A stretch of DNA of 64,000 nt from VRUE01 sp963707965 (GCA_963707965.1 CAVPRR010000006.1:1-64000); one strand, 5' to 3'; counted from the first letter of the stretch, positions 45,146-53,964 are shown. Notes: generated from the letters alone by a model not told the origin. A program made the numbers and translations.

Positions 45146-45517
45146 ATGAGCTCCGAGGCCGATCGCGCTTCGACGCTGACGCTGTACCGGCGTGGCATCG
45201 AGCTGCTCGCCGATGACGACTTCGAGCAGGCGGCGGTGCCGCTGGAGGCGGCGGCGCGGCGGGCGCCTGAGAAGTCCTCGGTGCGCGAGGCGCTGGGGCG
45301 CGCCTACTTCCGCTCGGGCCGGTTCGCCGCAGCGGCGGTCGAGTTCGAGGCGGTGGTCGATACGCACCAGGTGAACGACTACGCCCACTTCTGCCTCGGC
45401 CGGGCGCTCGCCAAGACCGGCCAGACCGAGCGCGCCCGCCATCACCTGGCGCTGGCCTCGAACCTACGGCCCGACCGGCGCGACTACCGCTTCTACCGCG
45501 ACCTGCTCAGCGCCTGA
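45146..45517 (+). CDS. Small TPR protein
   Basis: 123 residues made of about three TPR-like helix pairs (YRRGIELLADDDFEQAAVPL, GRAYFRSGRFAAAAVEFEAV, CLGRALAKTGQTERARHHLA). There is no signal peptide. It stands alone between the Moco set and a secreted protease. TPR units bind proteins; the partner is unknown. Confidence 0.82.
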   Translation: MSSEADRASTLTLYRRGIELLADDDFEQAAVPLEAAARRAPEKSSVREALGRAYFRSGRFAAAAVEFEAVVDTHQVNDYAHFCLGRALAKTGQTERARHHLALASNLRPDRRDYRFYRDLLSA

Positions 45518-45567
45518 CGCCGTCCCCGCGAGGTGTCGGCGGGCGCGCGGAGTCTCGAGGCAGGTCC

Positions 45568-46530
45568 CTACAGGCCGGCGACGAGGCGGCCGACGTTGCG
45601 CTGGCTGAAGTACGGGCCGAAGGTGTGGACGCGGTCGCTGAGCTTCCCGTAGCTGGTCAGGCCGTCGATTGCCGTCCCTTCGTCGATCAGCCAGCCGCCG
45701 CCGCTGGCGCCGGGAGACCAGTGGCAGCGGATCGCGATCGTCGGCGGGCCGGGGAGCAGGTATGTGCGACTGTCGTCGCCGACGTAGGGTGATTCGCATC
45801 CCTGCATCCAGCGCCTCCTGCCGGGGTAGCCAAAGGTCTGGAACTGCTCCTGGCGCGCGCGCTCGGTGACGATCGCGGCGCCGCCGCCCACCGCGTCGGC
45901 GACGTTCACGCCTTCTGCGTTGGGAGCCGTGAGGATCGCGCCGACATCGAAGTTGGGGTTGGCCCACTTCACCCACTGCCGGGGAGCGAAGACCGCATTG
46001 CGGTGGGCGACGAATGCGCCGAACGGCGCAACGCCGTTGCTGTAGGCGGGCACGAACTCGAGGTAGCGCGACCATGCGCTCGTTCCGCGGCGGCCGCGGG
46101 GGCCGGAGTTGACGCAGTGCCCGGCGGTGAGGACGAGGCGTCGCGTTGGGCTGTTGATTGCCGTCGCCGAGCAGAAGCCCAGCTTGCCCCCCTGTTTTAT
46201 GAAGAGGCGGCCGTTGACCGCGTAGGGGGCGGTCGTCGGTTCTTCGACGGGCGCGAAGCTGGCGCTCGCCGCCTCGGCTGGCCAACGCGCCGTATCCAGC
46301 GGAGCCGCCCTGCGCATCCGGGCAGGTGTCCAGTAACGGGCCACCCTCGCCACCTCGCCGCGAACGGCCGACCTCGCCGGATGCACCCGCGCAGATGCAG
46401 ACGCCCCCGCATGCACCCGCGCGGTGGCAGCAGCCCCAGCGGGGCCATAAGACCCAAGCGCCGTCAGGCAGCCGAGCGCCGCGAGCGTGCTCGCAATGCG
46501 CCGTTTCGTGCTTTGCGGGCCGACTCGCAT
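45568..46530 (-). CDS. Secreted trypsin-like serine protease
   Basis: 320 residues from ATG 46530 with an N-terminal signal region (STLAALGCLTALGSYGPAGA). The chymotrypsin-type triad is visible: His in LTAGHC, Asp in NFDVGAI, Ser in SPGASGGGW. A propeptide of about 60-70 residues precedes the catalytic domain. The four Cys residues in the mature part probably form disulphides. Substrate unknown. Confidence 0.88.
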   Translation of the reverse strand: MRVGPQSTKRRIASTLAALGCLTALGSYGPAGAAATARVHAGASASARVHPARSAVRGEVARVARYWTPARMRRAAPLDTARWPAEAASASFAPVEEPTTAPYAVNGRLFIKQGGKLGFCSATAINSPTRRLVLTAGHCVNSGPRGRRGTSAWSRYLEFVPAYSNGVAPFGAFVAHRNAVFAPRQWVKWANPNFDVGAILTAPNAEGVNVADAVGGGAAIVTERARQEQFQTFGYPGRRRWMQGCESPYVGDDSRTYLLPGPPTIAIRCHWSPGASGGGWLIDEGTAIDGLTSYGKLSDRVHTFGPYFSQRNVGRLVAGL

Positions 46531-46607
46531 CTGGGTTGAGGATAGAGAGCGCGCCCCCCAACCCCAATGCCGGCACGATCCGGCACCGGTGGCGCCTGGG
46601 ACCGGGG

Positions 46608-47309
46608 TCATGCCGGCATCGGGATCAGGTGACGAGTGGAATCACGCAGCGGTATTTCCTTTCCAGACTCGACAGCGTGAAGTCGCAGGACGGCAGCAGC
46701 AGAGACGGTTACAACGGCATAGACATTCGGCCCAGAGAAGTTTGTTATGTCGCTCGACCACTCATCCCCTGCGTCAAGGCTGACACCAGGCCGTTTGGCG
46801 AAGGCGGCAAGCTGGAGCGCCTCGGGCAGCGTTCCGCCCTGCGCGGCGCAGTCGGCCGCGGCAACGGGGGCGGTTGCGGCAGAGTGCGGCGAGCTCCGCC
46901 AGCAGGCGCCGGCGAAAGACACGGTGCCCGACGTGCATCCGGCGCTGTGGCCGTTGACCGTGTCCGCGTTGATGGCGTTGACAGCGTTGAGAGCCGTCTG
47001 GGCGTCGATGGCGCTCTGGGCCGTGTCGGCCGTTTCGGCGTGCGTTGCGCTCGGCACCCGACCGAGGGTCAGCTCGTTGATGTCGGCGCCGGTGAGCGGG
47101 CCGGTGATTTGCGCGCGGCGCAGCACACTGGGCATCAATCTGTTGGCGGGCACGGAATGGAGTTTGAGCCGGTTGCCCGGCAGCGACTTCACCCTGATGG
47201 CCTTGCCATCCATCTTCTTGGCCGCGTAGACCGTTCCGCCGAGCGCTGCGAACAGCGCGATGAGCGAGATGATCAATGCGGGCGAATGCAGGCGAATCCC
47301 CTGCCTCAT
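46608..47309 (-). CDS. Secreted protein of a Thermoleophilia-expanded family
   Basis: 233 residues. The N-terminus (LHSPALIISLIALFAALGGTVYAA, split by a signal cleavage) is the hallmark of a large secreted family seen in many copies in Solirubrobacterales-type genomes. Short repeats such as NRLKLH, VPANRL, and ADTAQSAIDAQTALNAV follow, then a domain with one Cys pair (GCTSGTV, GACWRSS). Its function is unknown. It is useful mainly as a lineage marker. Confidence 0.78.
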   Translation of the reverse strand: MRQGIRLHSPALIISLIALFAALGGTVYAAKKMDGKAIRVKSLPGNRLKLHSVPANRLMPSVLRRAQITGPLTGADINELTLGRVPSATHAETADTAQSAIDAQTALNAVNAINADTVNGHSAGCTSGTVSFAGACWRSSPHSAATAPVAAADCAAQGGTLPEALQLAAFAKRPGVSLDAGDEWSSDITNFSGPNVYAVVTVSAAAVLRLHAVESGKEIPLRDSTRHLIPMPA

Positions 47310-47444
47310 GCTCTCTCCAGACGTTGAATTGCGTGCCTGGGCCAGAGGTTAGCCCGGCACCACACAACAATCCAAGAGCATTGGACGAACGTTCAGCGGG
47401 TGGATCGGTCCTGGTACGCGGCCACATCATCTAGACTCACCCCC

Positions 47445-47620
47445 GTACATACGGTCGGTGGTCAAGGGAAGTCCGGTGAAAGACCGGCGCGGTCCCGCCA
47501 CTGTGACCGGGAAGGAAGCCGCAGGCGCAGTTTGCGCCAGCCACTGGGGGCGACACGGAGTCCCTGGGAAGGTGCGGCCGGCCACCCCGGAAGCCAGGAG
47601 ACCTGTCCCCGGCCAGCCAT
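47445..47620 (+). ncRNA. Cobalamin riboswitch
   Basis: Canonical elements in order: GGGAAGTCCGGTGAAA at 47466-47481 with the pairing AGACCGGCGCGGTCCCGCC and ACTGTGA after it, a variable hairpin (GGCGCAG-TTTG-CGCC), and the B12 box AAGCCAGGAGACCTG at 47591-47605. It lies 44 nt before the first gene of the ECF/DUF4430 operon and should shut that operon off when cobalamin is plentiful. Confidence 0.96.
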
Positions 47621-47648
47621 GACAACCCTCGAGGAAAGGGTGGCTTAA

Positions 47649-48395
47649 ATGCCAAGACTCATTCCATTCCGGCTGGCCGCCGCGTGCGCGCTGGCTCTCG
47701 TTTTCACGGTTGTGACCGCGGGGGCTGCCGCGGCGAAGGGCACCCCGGCGCAGTTGCGGGTGGTCGCCGGCCAGAAGGTGCTGGCGGACAAGACCCTGCG
47801 GACCGGGACCACCGCCGTTCCGACCAGCCGCGCCGCAACCTGCTTCGGCAAGGACCAGGGAGGAAGCGGCAAGAAGGTGAGGATTGCCGGGGCCACGGCG
47901 CTCGGCCTGCTCGCCCAGGGAGCTCGCTCCACCCCTTCGCTGCGGCCGCTGCTGATCACCGACGCCTTCTCCTTCGGGCTGGGGCTCTGCGCGATTGGCG
48001 GAGCCGAAGCCACGGGCGAAGGCTTCTGGCAGCTGCGGGTCAATCACAGGACCTCCGAAGTCGGGGGCGACTCGGTCAAGCTGAATTCGGGCGACAGCGT
48101 TCTCTGGTTCCTGACGCCCAGCTTCGAAGCCTCGACCGAAGAGCTGTGGTTGAAGGCCCCGAAGCGAGTCAGGGCGGGGCAGCCGTTCGCCGTTCGCGTG
48201 TTTGCCTACGACGAAAAGGGCAGGCGCAAGCCGGCGGCCGGGGTGAGGGTCTCGGGCGCGAAGCAGCGCACCAACAAGGGTGGGCAGGCGATGGTCACGC
48301 TGCGGCGCCCGGCAAAGCTGATCGCGCGTCAGGGTCAGTACATCCCATCCGACCGGGCGGCGATTTGCGTCGGCGGGAAATGCCCGCAGGACTAG
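47649..48395 (+). CDS. Secreted DUF4430 (transcobalamin C-terminal-like) protein
   Basis: 248 residues. A signal peptide (about 1-28) leads to a beta domain (about 30-140) with the DUF4430 pattern: a GFWQLRVNHRTSEVGGDSV block followed by LNSGDSVLWFLTP. A second beta domain (about 150-225, VRAGQPFAVRVFAYDEKGRR) resembles Ig-like or CarboxypepD-reg folds. Cys residues in TCFGK, GLCAIGG, AICVGGKC could pair. DUF4430 is the bacterial counterpart of the C-terminal, cobalamin-capping domain of transcobalamin and intrinsic factor. The riboswitch just upstream makes a B12-capture role likely. Confidence 0.87.
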   Translation: MPRLIPFRLAAACALALVFTVVTAGAAAAKGTPAQLRVVAGQKVLADKTLRTGTTAVPTSRAATCFGKDQGGSGKKVRIAGATALGLLAQGARSTPSLRPLLITDAFSFGLGLCAIGGAEATGEGFWQLRVNHRTSEVGGDSVKLNSGDSVLWFLTPSFEASTEELWLKAPKRVRAGQPFAVRVFAYDEKGRRKPAAGVRVSGAKQRTNKGGQAMVTLRRPAKLIARQGQYIPSDRAAICVGGKCPQD

Positions 48396-48419
48396 TTCCC
48401 TCCGCAGGACTAGTTCCCT
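48384..48419 (+). repeat. 18-bp perfect tandem duplication spanning a stop codon
   Basis: CCGCAGGACTAGTTCCCT occurs twice in tandem (48384-48401, 48402-48419). The first copy contains the TAG that ends the DUF4430 gene; the second repeats it. It removes any normal upstream start for the next gene. Confidence 0.9.
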
Positions 48420-48431
48420 AGGGGAGCGATC

Positions 48432-49376
48432 ACGTTCTGGCGAGCGAAACGAGCCGTCGCCAGCCGTGGTACGGCGGTCGCGATTGCGCTGCTCGGTGCG
48501 GCGCTCGCGGCCGCCGGCTGCGGCCTCGGGCCGGGCGGCGCGGCCGGTGAGGTCTCGCTGACGGTCACCCGGGACTTCGGCGCCGAGCGGCTGTCCGCCC
48601 CGCTCCGCGATCGCATTGCGGAATCCGACACGGTGATGCGGGTGCTCGATCGCAACGCCGAGATTTCGACCGGCTACAGCGGCGCCTTCGTGCAGTCGAT
48701 CGACGGGCTCGCGGGGGCGCGCCACGGGGGACGGCCCTACGACTGGTTCTTCTATGTGAACGGCCTCTGGTCGCCGGTTGGGGCGGCCGAGTACCCGCTG
48801 CGCGGCGGCGAGGCGATCTGGTGGGACTACCGCGACTGGTCGGCTTCGGAGCGGGTCTCAGCGCTGGTCGGTTCGTGGCCCCAGCCCTTCGCGGGTGGCT
48901 ACGAAGGCAGCCGGCACCCGACCTCGGTCGAGTGCCGCGGCGCCGGCACCGCCTGTGCGGTTGTGCGGCGCCGCCTGAACTGGGCGGGTGCTTCCCTTGC
49001 GCCCGTGGGAACCGGGGGGGCGATCCGGGTCCTGGTGGGGTCCTGGCAGCGGATCCGGGGAGACGCCGTGGCGGCCGAGGTCGAGTCCGGCCCACAGGCG
49101 AGCGGCGTCTATGCCGACTTCGTCCGCGGGCGAGACGGCTTCGCGCTGGTTGCGCTCGACGAGGGCGGTGAGCCCGCGCGGCGCCTCGGCCATGACGCGG
49201 GCCTGGTGGCGACGACCCGCAACGGGGACGCTCCACCGCTCTGGATCGTTGCGGGAGCCGACGCCGCCGGAACCCTGGCGGCCGCTCGCCTGCTCGATGT
49301 CGCAGCGCTGCGCGACCGCTTTGCGGTGGCGTCCGAGGGCGGCGAGGAGATTCCGCTGCCGCTGGGATCGGGGTGA
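48432..49376 (+). CDS. DUF4430 lipoprotein, start codon unclear
   Basis: About 314 residues. The N-terminus is a clear lipoprotein signal (TAVAIALLGAALAAAGC). The next 90 residues are a strong DUF4430 domain (SDTVMRVLDRNAEI, YDWFFYVNGLWSPVGAAEYP, GGEAIWWDYRDW). The remaining about 200 residues form a further domain I cannot name. No ATG, GTG or TTG lies in frame between the stop at 48411 and the signal peptide; only ATC 48429 or ACG 48432 is available, the latter 5 nt after GGAG. An ATG further in (48633) would cut off the signal. It ends 4 nt before the T component. Confidence 0.85.
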   Translation, partial: TFWRAKRAVASRGTAVAIALLGAALAAAGCGLGPGGAAGEVSLTVTRDFGAERLSAPLRDRIAESDTVMRVLDRNAEISTGYSGAFVQSIDGLAGARHGGRPYDWFFYVNGLWSPVGAAEYPLRGGEAIWWDYRDWSASERVSALVGSWPQPFAGGYEGSRHPTSVECRGAGTACAVVRRRLNWAGASLAPVGTGGAIRVLVGSWQRIRGDAVAAEVESGPQASGVYADFVRGRDGFALVALDEGGEPARRLGHDAGLVATTRNGDAPPLWIVAGADAAGTLAAARLLDVAALRDRFAVASEGGEEIPLPLGSG

Positions 49377-49380
49377 GGCG

Positions 49381-50319
49381 ATGAGGTCGCCATTCGCCTA
49401 CACCCCGAGGCCCGGCCTCCTTCAGGCGGCGTCGCCCGCTGCTGCGGTCGCCTACCTTGGCTCCCTGGTCGCCGTTGCCTTCCTCTACTCGAGCCCGCTG
49501 GTTCTGGTGGCGGTGGGGACCGCCGCCGCCCTCGCCGGATGGCTCGCCGGCGCCCGTACCGCGGTTCGCGCCGCGCTGCGGATGGGCCTGACGCTCGGCG
49601 CTCTGATCGTCGCAGTCAACGCGCTCGTCGTGAGCCGCGGCGAGACGGTGCTGCTGCGGCTCGGTGAGTGGCCTCTGCTCGGCCGGGTCGATGTCACCGG
49701 AGAGGCGCTTGCCGCGGGCGCGGTGATCGGCCTTCGCGCCGCGGCTGTGATGGTCGCCTTTGCCGTCTACTCGGCCTGCGTCGACCCGGATCGGGTTCTG
49801 CGTGCGCTGCGCCCATTGGCGGGGCGCTCGGCTCTGACCGCCGCGTTGATCTCGCGTCTGGCACCGGTCGCCGCGGCGGACGCCGTCCGCCTTCGCGATG
49901 CGGGTCGCCTGCGGGGACCGGCGGCGGCTCCGATCGGTCGCGCAACCCTTGCCCGCCGCGTTCTCGCCGGTTCGCTCGACCGTGCCGTCGACGTCGCGGC
50001 AACGCTCGAGCTGCGGGGCTACGGCCTCGACGCTCCGAGGGCACGTCGGCCCCGCTCCCGGTCGCGGCACGACGCCCGCTTCTTTGCGACCGGGGCGATC
50101 GTGCTGGCTGCTGCGATCGCCGCCAGGGCGCTGGGCGCCGGCAGCTTCGATGCGTATCCAACTCTCGAGACGGGCATGGACCCGGCGACAGTTGCCCTGA
50201 CGGCGCTCCTCGTGGTTGCCGGCCTCGTCCCGCTGCGGCGGAGGCCGCGCCGTGTCCAGCGCTCCCCGCGGGCCGCTGCCGGCGCTGCACCCCCAGCCCA
50301 GGAGGCCGCGGGTGCCTGA
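49381..50319 (+). CDS. ECF transporter T component (CbiQ-like)
   Basis: 312 residues with about six membrane helices. The coupling-helix motif with Arg-Gly is LRGYGLDAPRARR near the C-terminal third, typical of CbiQ/EcfT proteins that grip the ATPases. The start ATG 49381 follows the lipoprotein stop by 4 nt. Together with the double ATPase and the S component it makes a complete group I-like ECF importer; the riboswitch points to cobalamin or a precursor. Confidence 0.9.
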   Translation: MRSPFAYTPRPGLLQAASPAAAVAYLGSLVAVAFLYSSPLVLVAVGTAAALAGWLAGARTAVRAALRMGLTLGALIVAVNALVVSRGETVLLRLGEWPLLGRVDVTGEALAAGAVIGLRAAAVMVAFAVYSACVDPDRVLRALRPLAGRSALTAALISRLAPVAAADAVRLRDAGRLRGPAAAPIGRATLARRVLAGSLDRAVDVAATLELRGYGLDAPRARRPRSRSRHDARFFATGAIVLAAAIAARALGAGSFDAYPTLETGMDPATVALTALLVVAGLVPLRRRPRRVQRSPRAAAGAAPPAQEAAGA

Positions 50320-52066
50320 TCTCGCAACGCCTCCCCGCGCCGCACCCGCCCTGGCGATCGAGGGTCTCACCTACTCCTACCCGAACGCCGACCGCCCGGC
50401 GCTCAGTGACGTCTCGGTACGGCTTGCGGCCGGAGAGTTCGCACTGCTCGCCGGTCGCTCGACCAGCGGCAAGTCGACCCTCCTGCGGGCGGCATGCGGG
50501 CTCGTCCCCCACTTCCATGGTGGCGAGCTCGCGGGCAGCGTCGACGTCGGCGGGCTGGATGCGCTCGCCCGCGGCCCGGGGGAGCTCGCGACCGCCGTTG
50601 GCTATGTCGCCCAGGACCCGGAGACGCAGGTCGTCTCGACGACGGTCGCTGCGGAGATCGAGCTGCCGCTTGAGATGCGGGGAGAGCCACCGGCATCACG
50701 AGCGCGGGCCGTGGAGGAGGTCGCCCTCTCGCTTGCGATCCCACACCTGCTGGAGCGGACAGCCGACACCCTGTCCGGGGGCGAGCTCCAGCGCGTCGCT
50801 CTCGCCGCCGCTCTGGTGACCCGCCCGAGCCTCGTACTCCTCGACGAGCCGACCTCACAGCTGGACCCGGTTGCCGGGGACGAGTTGATCTGGCTGCTGC
50901 GGCGGCTCAACGAGGAGTGGGGGGTGGCGATCCTGCTCGCCGAGCACCGCCTGGAGCGCTGTCTCGCCGCCGCGGACCGGGTGATCGCGATGGCTGCAGG
51001 AACCGTGTCCTTCGACGGCCCTCCGCGCGACTTCCTGGCTTGGGCCCAGCGCACGGACACCGCCCTCGAAACGCCGGCCGCACACCTCTTTTCCCTCGCC
51101 GGCATCGAACCGCCGCCGACCGGCGTGCGCCAGGCCCGCCGCGCCCTGGCATCGGCCGGCATCGTGGGCGAGGGGAGCCGGGCCCCCTCCGAACGGCTTG
51201 TACTTCTCCGGCAATTCGACCGCGGACAGCCGACCACGAAGCACCGGAGCAAGTTGAGTGAGGAGGGGGCCCGGCTCCCCTCGCCCCGGGCGCTCTCGAT
51301 CAGGGACCTGTGGGTCGAGCTGGACAGCGGCGATGCGCGGCGGGACGTCCTGCGGGGCATCGACCTGCGGATCGACCGGGGGGAGCGCGTGGCCCTGATG
51401 GGGCGAAACGGGGCGGGAAAGAGCACCCTGCTTCGAACCGTGGCCGGTCTCGTCGAGCCGGTGCGGGGTGGCGCGGAGGCACCCGGCGGAATCGCGCTGC
51501 TGACCCAGAGCCCGGGCGACTACCTCGTTCGGGAGCGGGTCGGGGACGAGCTGCCGGGCGAGCAGGGGATGGCGGCGCTGCGGGCGCTGGACCTGCAGTA
51601 CGCCGTCGACGCCGACCCGCGGGACCTCTCGGGAGGCGAGAGGCAGAGGCTGGCGCTGGCGATCGCGCTGGCGGGGCGGATGGAAGGCGGGCGACTGCCG
51701 GGGCTGATCGCGCTCGACGAGCCCACCCGCGGCATGGATCGCGCCCGCAGGAGTGGCCTGATCGAGCTGATCGGAGGCCTCGCCGGGCGTGGCGCGGGGG
51801 TCGTTGTCGCAACCCACGACGTCGAGTTCGCCGCCACCTTCGCCGACCGGGTGGTCCTGCTCGGCGATGGCGTTGCGATTGCCGATGGTCCGGCGGTCGA
51901 GGTGTTGTCGGGCGGCTGGTACTTCGCCACCGAGGTGGCCCGCGTGCTCGACCTGCCCGGGATCATCACGCCCGAGCAGGGCGCCGGGTACCTACTTGCC
52001 GAGCAACCGCGGGGCGACCGGGCGCCCGGATTCGGGAACCCGCTCGAGAGCGAGGCGGGGGGCTGA
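50312..52066 (+). CDS. ECF transporter double ATPase (CbiO-CbiO fusion)
   Basis: 584 residues from GTG 50312, with GGAGG 6 nt upstream, overlapping the T-component stop. Two ABC domains: the first has Walker A GRSTSGKSTLL, LSGGELQRVAL and LVLLDEPTSQLD; the second has GRNGAGKSTLL, LSGGERQRLAL and LIALDEPTRGMD. The linker (about 285-355) is longer than usual and rich in basic residues. Both nucleotide sites look intact, so the single chain can replace the EcfA/EcfA' pair. Confidence 0.93.
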   Translation: MPDLATPPRAAPALAIEGLTYSYPNADRPALSDVSVRLAAGEFALLAGRSTSGKSTLLRAACGLVPHFHGGELAGSVDVGGLDALARGPGELATAVGYVAQDPETQVVSTTVAAEIELPLEMRGEPPASRARAVEEVALSLAIPHLLERTADTLSGGELQRVALAAALVTRPSLVLLDEPTSQLDPVAGDELIWLLRRLNEEWGVAILLAEHRLERCLAAADRVIAMAAGTVSFDGPPRDFLAWAQRTDTALETPAAHLFSLAGIEPPPTGVRQARRALASAGIVGEGSRAPSERLVLLRQFDRGQPTTKHRSKLSEEGARLPSPRALSIRDLWVELDSGDARRDVLRGIDLRIDRGERVALMGRNGAGKSTLLRTVAGLVEPVRGGAEAPGGIALLTQSPGDYLVRERVGDELPGEQGMAALRALDLQYAVDADPRDLSGGERQRLALAIALAGRMEGGRLPGLIALDEPTRGMDRARRSGLIELIGGLAGRGAGVVVATHDVEFAATFADRVVLLGDGVAIADGPAVEVLSGGWYFATEVARVLDLPGIITPEQGAGYLLAEQPRGDRAPGFGNPLESEAGG

Positions 52067-53964
52067 TGTCCTGGGAGGTGACGAGCTTCCTGCTCCTCGG
52101 CCTCGTTCTGCTGGGTGGCTTCGCCTGGTACGAGCGCGCTCGCCCGACATCCCAGGTGGTGGCCCTGGTCGCGGCCCTGGCGGCGCTTGCCGTCGCCGGT
52201 CGGATCGCCTTCGCGCCGCTTCCGAACGTCGTCGCGACCACCGACATCGTCATCTTCGCCGGCTACGCCCTCGGCCCGGCGCCCGGCTTCGCGGTCGGGG
52301 CGCTGGCCGGGTTGGTTTCGAACTTCTGGCTGGGCCAGGGGCCGTGGACACCCTGGCAGATGGCTGGGTGGGGAATGTGCGGCGTTCTTGGGGCCGCGCT
52401 ATCGCTCGGCGGGCGCAACCCAGGTCGCTTCACGCTGGCCACGATGTGCGGCCTCGCTGGACTCGCGTACGGCGCTCTGATGAACTTCTCCCTGATGGCG
52501 ACCTACGGTGGCGACCTCTCGGTGCAGCGGTTTCTGGCCCTGGAGGTGCGAGCCATCCCCTTCGACGCCGCCCATGCGATCGGCAACGTGACGCTCGCGC
52601 TGGTCGCCGGGCCGGCGATGGTGCGGATGCTGGTTCGCTTTCGCGACCGGTTCCAGTGGCGCGTCCCGACCGCGGCCACGGTCCTGCTGGTGGCGCTGGC
52701 TGGGGCGTCGGCTCTGCCCGCCAGGGCGCAGGCCACCGGGGTGGACAGCGCTGCGCGCTGGCTCGCCTCGGTCCAGAATTCCGACGGTGGGTGGGGTGCA
52801 TCGCCGGACCGCGATTCAAGCCCCGAGATCACCGGCTGGGTGATGTTGGGGTTGGAGGCTGCAGGCCGCAACCCGCTGGACATCACGCGGCGCGGCCACA
52901 GCGCCGTGGGCTTCCTGCGTGGCCACCTCGAGGACCTGAGCAGCAGCGGCGATTTCGCCCGTACGATCCTCGCGCTGGAGGGGGCGGGGGTCGATCCGCG
53001 CTCGTTTGACGGCCGCAACCTCGTCGCGACGCTCGCCAAACGCCGCCGGAGCGACGGCTCATTCGAGGGCTGGCCAAATTCGACGGCGTTTGGCGTTCTG
53101 GCACTGCGCGCCGCGCGCATGACGGGGGGGCTGAGCCCCTCTCTCTCCTGGCTTGCCAAGGCACAGAACGACGATGGCGGGTGGGGTGACCTGCCCGGCA
53201 CTCCCAGCACAGCCGACGGAACCGGTGCCGTCATGCAGGCAATGCCGGACACGGCGTCTGCCCGCCATGGCCTCAGCTATCTGCGCAGGGCGCAGCGCCC
53301 GAGCGGTGGATTCGCGGTCGGCGGCTCCGGCGGCGTGAACGCGCAGTCCACCGCCTGGGCGGTGCAGGGCATGCTCGCGGTTGGCACCGACCCTGCCGGC
53401 GTGCGAACCGGGGGCAAGAGCGGGCTCGACTATCTGGAGGCGCGCCAGGCCAGCGACGGCCATTACCGATACTCGGCCTCCAGCGATCAGACCCAGGTGT
53501 GGGTGACCGGTGAGGTTCTCGCCGCAACAGCGGGCACGTCCTTCCCGATCTCGCCGGTTGCGCGCAGGGCGAATCCGTCGACTCCGCCGGCAAGCGCATT
53601 TCCAGAATTCACGCCGGGCTCGTCATCCGCGCCGTCGCCGGCTGCGACGCCGCCGTCCTCGACATCCGACATCTTGAAAGCGCTGCAGGAAGACGGCTCC
53701 GCCAGCGGCGCCGGCGACCAGTCCTCGACCAAGTCCCCCTCGAAGAGCGGCAGCCCGGCCGTTTCGGGGACACCGGGAGCGGCGGGGACGGGCGGCGCGG
53801 AGGCCGACGCCGCTCCGGCAGCGCAGCGCACGCCGCTGATCGAGCCGTTCACTGCGAGCGATGGCCCCGGCCCGAGTCCCTGGGCCTCGCTCGGGATCGG
53901 CCTCTTCACGGGTGGTCTTGCCCTCGGCAGCGTGGTCTTCCTCGGTCGTCGTTTCGGTTGGTAG
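52066..53964 (+). CDS. ECF S component fused to an extracellular prenyltransferase-like barrel
   Basis: 632 residues. The first 205 are about six membrane helices like an ECF substrate-binding subunit (FAGYALGPAPGFAVGALAGL, WQMAGWGMCGVLGAAL). From about 225 to 490 comes a helical repeat domain with WLASVQNSDGGWGASP, WLAKAQNDDGGWGD, YLRRAQRPSGGFAV and YLEARQASDGHYRY, the QW-like repeats of the squalene-cyclase/prenyltransferase alpha6-alpha6 fold. A Ser/Pro linker and a last membrane helix (about 605-628) hold it at the surface. Transcobalamin and intrinsic factor use the same barrel type to cradle B12. ATG 52066 overlaps the ATPase stop (TGATG). Confidence 0.9.
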   Translation: MSWEVTSFLLLGLVLLGGFAWYERARPTSQVVALVAALAALAVAGRIAFAPLPNVVATTDIVIFAGYALGPAPGFAVGALAGLVSNFWLGQGPWTPWQMAGWGMCGVLGAALSLGGRNPGRFTLATMCGLAGLAYGALMNFSLMATYGGDLSVQRFLALEVRAIPFDAAHAIGNVTLALVAGPAMVRMLVRFRDRFQWRVPTAATVLLVALAGASALPARAQATGVDSAARWLASVQNSDGGWGASPDRDSSPEITGWVMLGLEAAGRNPLDITRRGHSAVGFLRGHLEDLSSSGDFARTILALEGAGVDPRSFDGRNLVATLAKRRRSDGSFEGWPNSTAFGVLALRAARMTGGLSPSLSWLAKAQNDDGGWGDLPGTPSTADGTGAVMQAMPDTASARHGLSYLRRAQRPSGGFAVGGSGGVNAQSTAWAVQGMLAVGTDPAGVRTGGKSGLDYLEARQASDGHYRYSASSDQTQVWVTGEVLAATAGTSFPISPVARRANPSTPPASAFPEFTPGSSSAPSPAATPPSSTSDILKALQEDGSASGAGDQSSTKSPSKSGSPAVSGTPGAAGTGGAEADAAPAAQRTPLIEPFTASDGPGPSPWASLGIGLFTGGLALGSVVFLGRRFGW

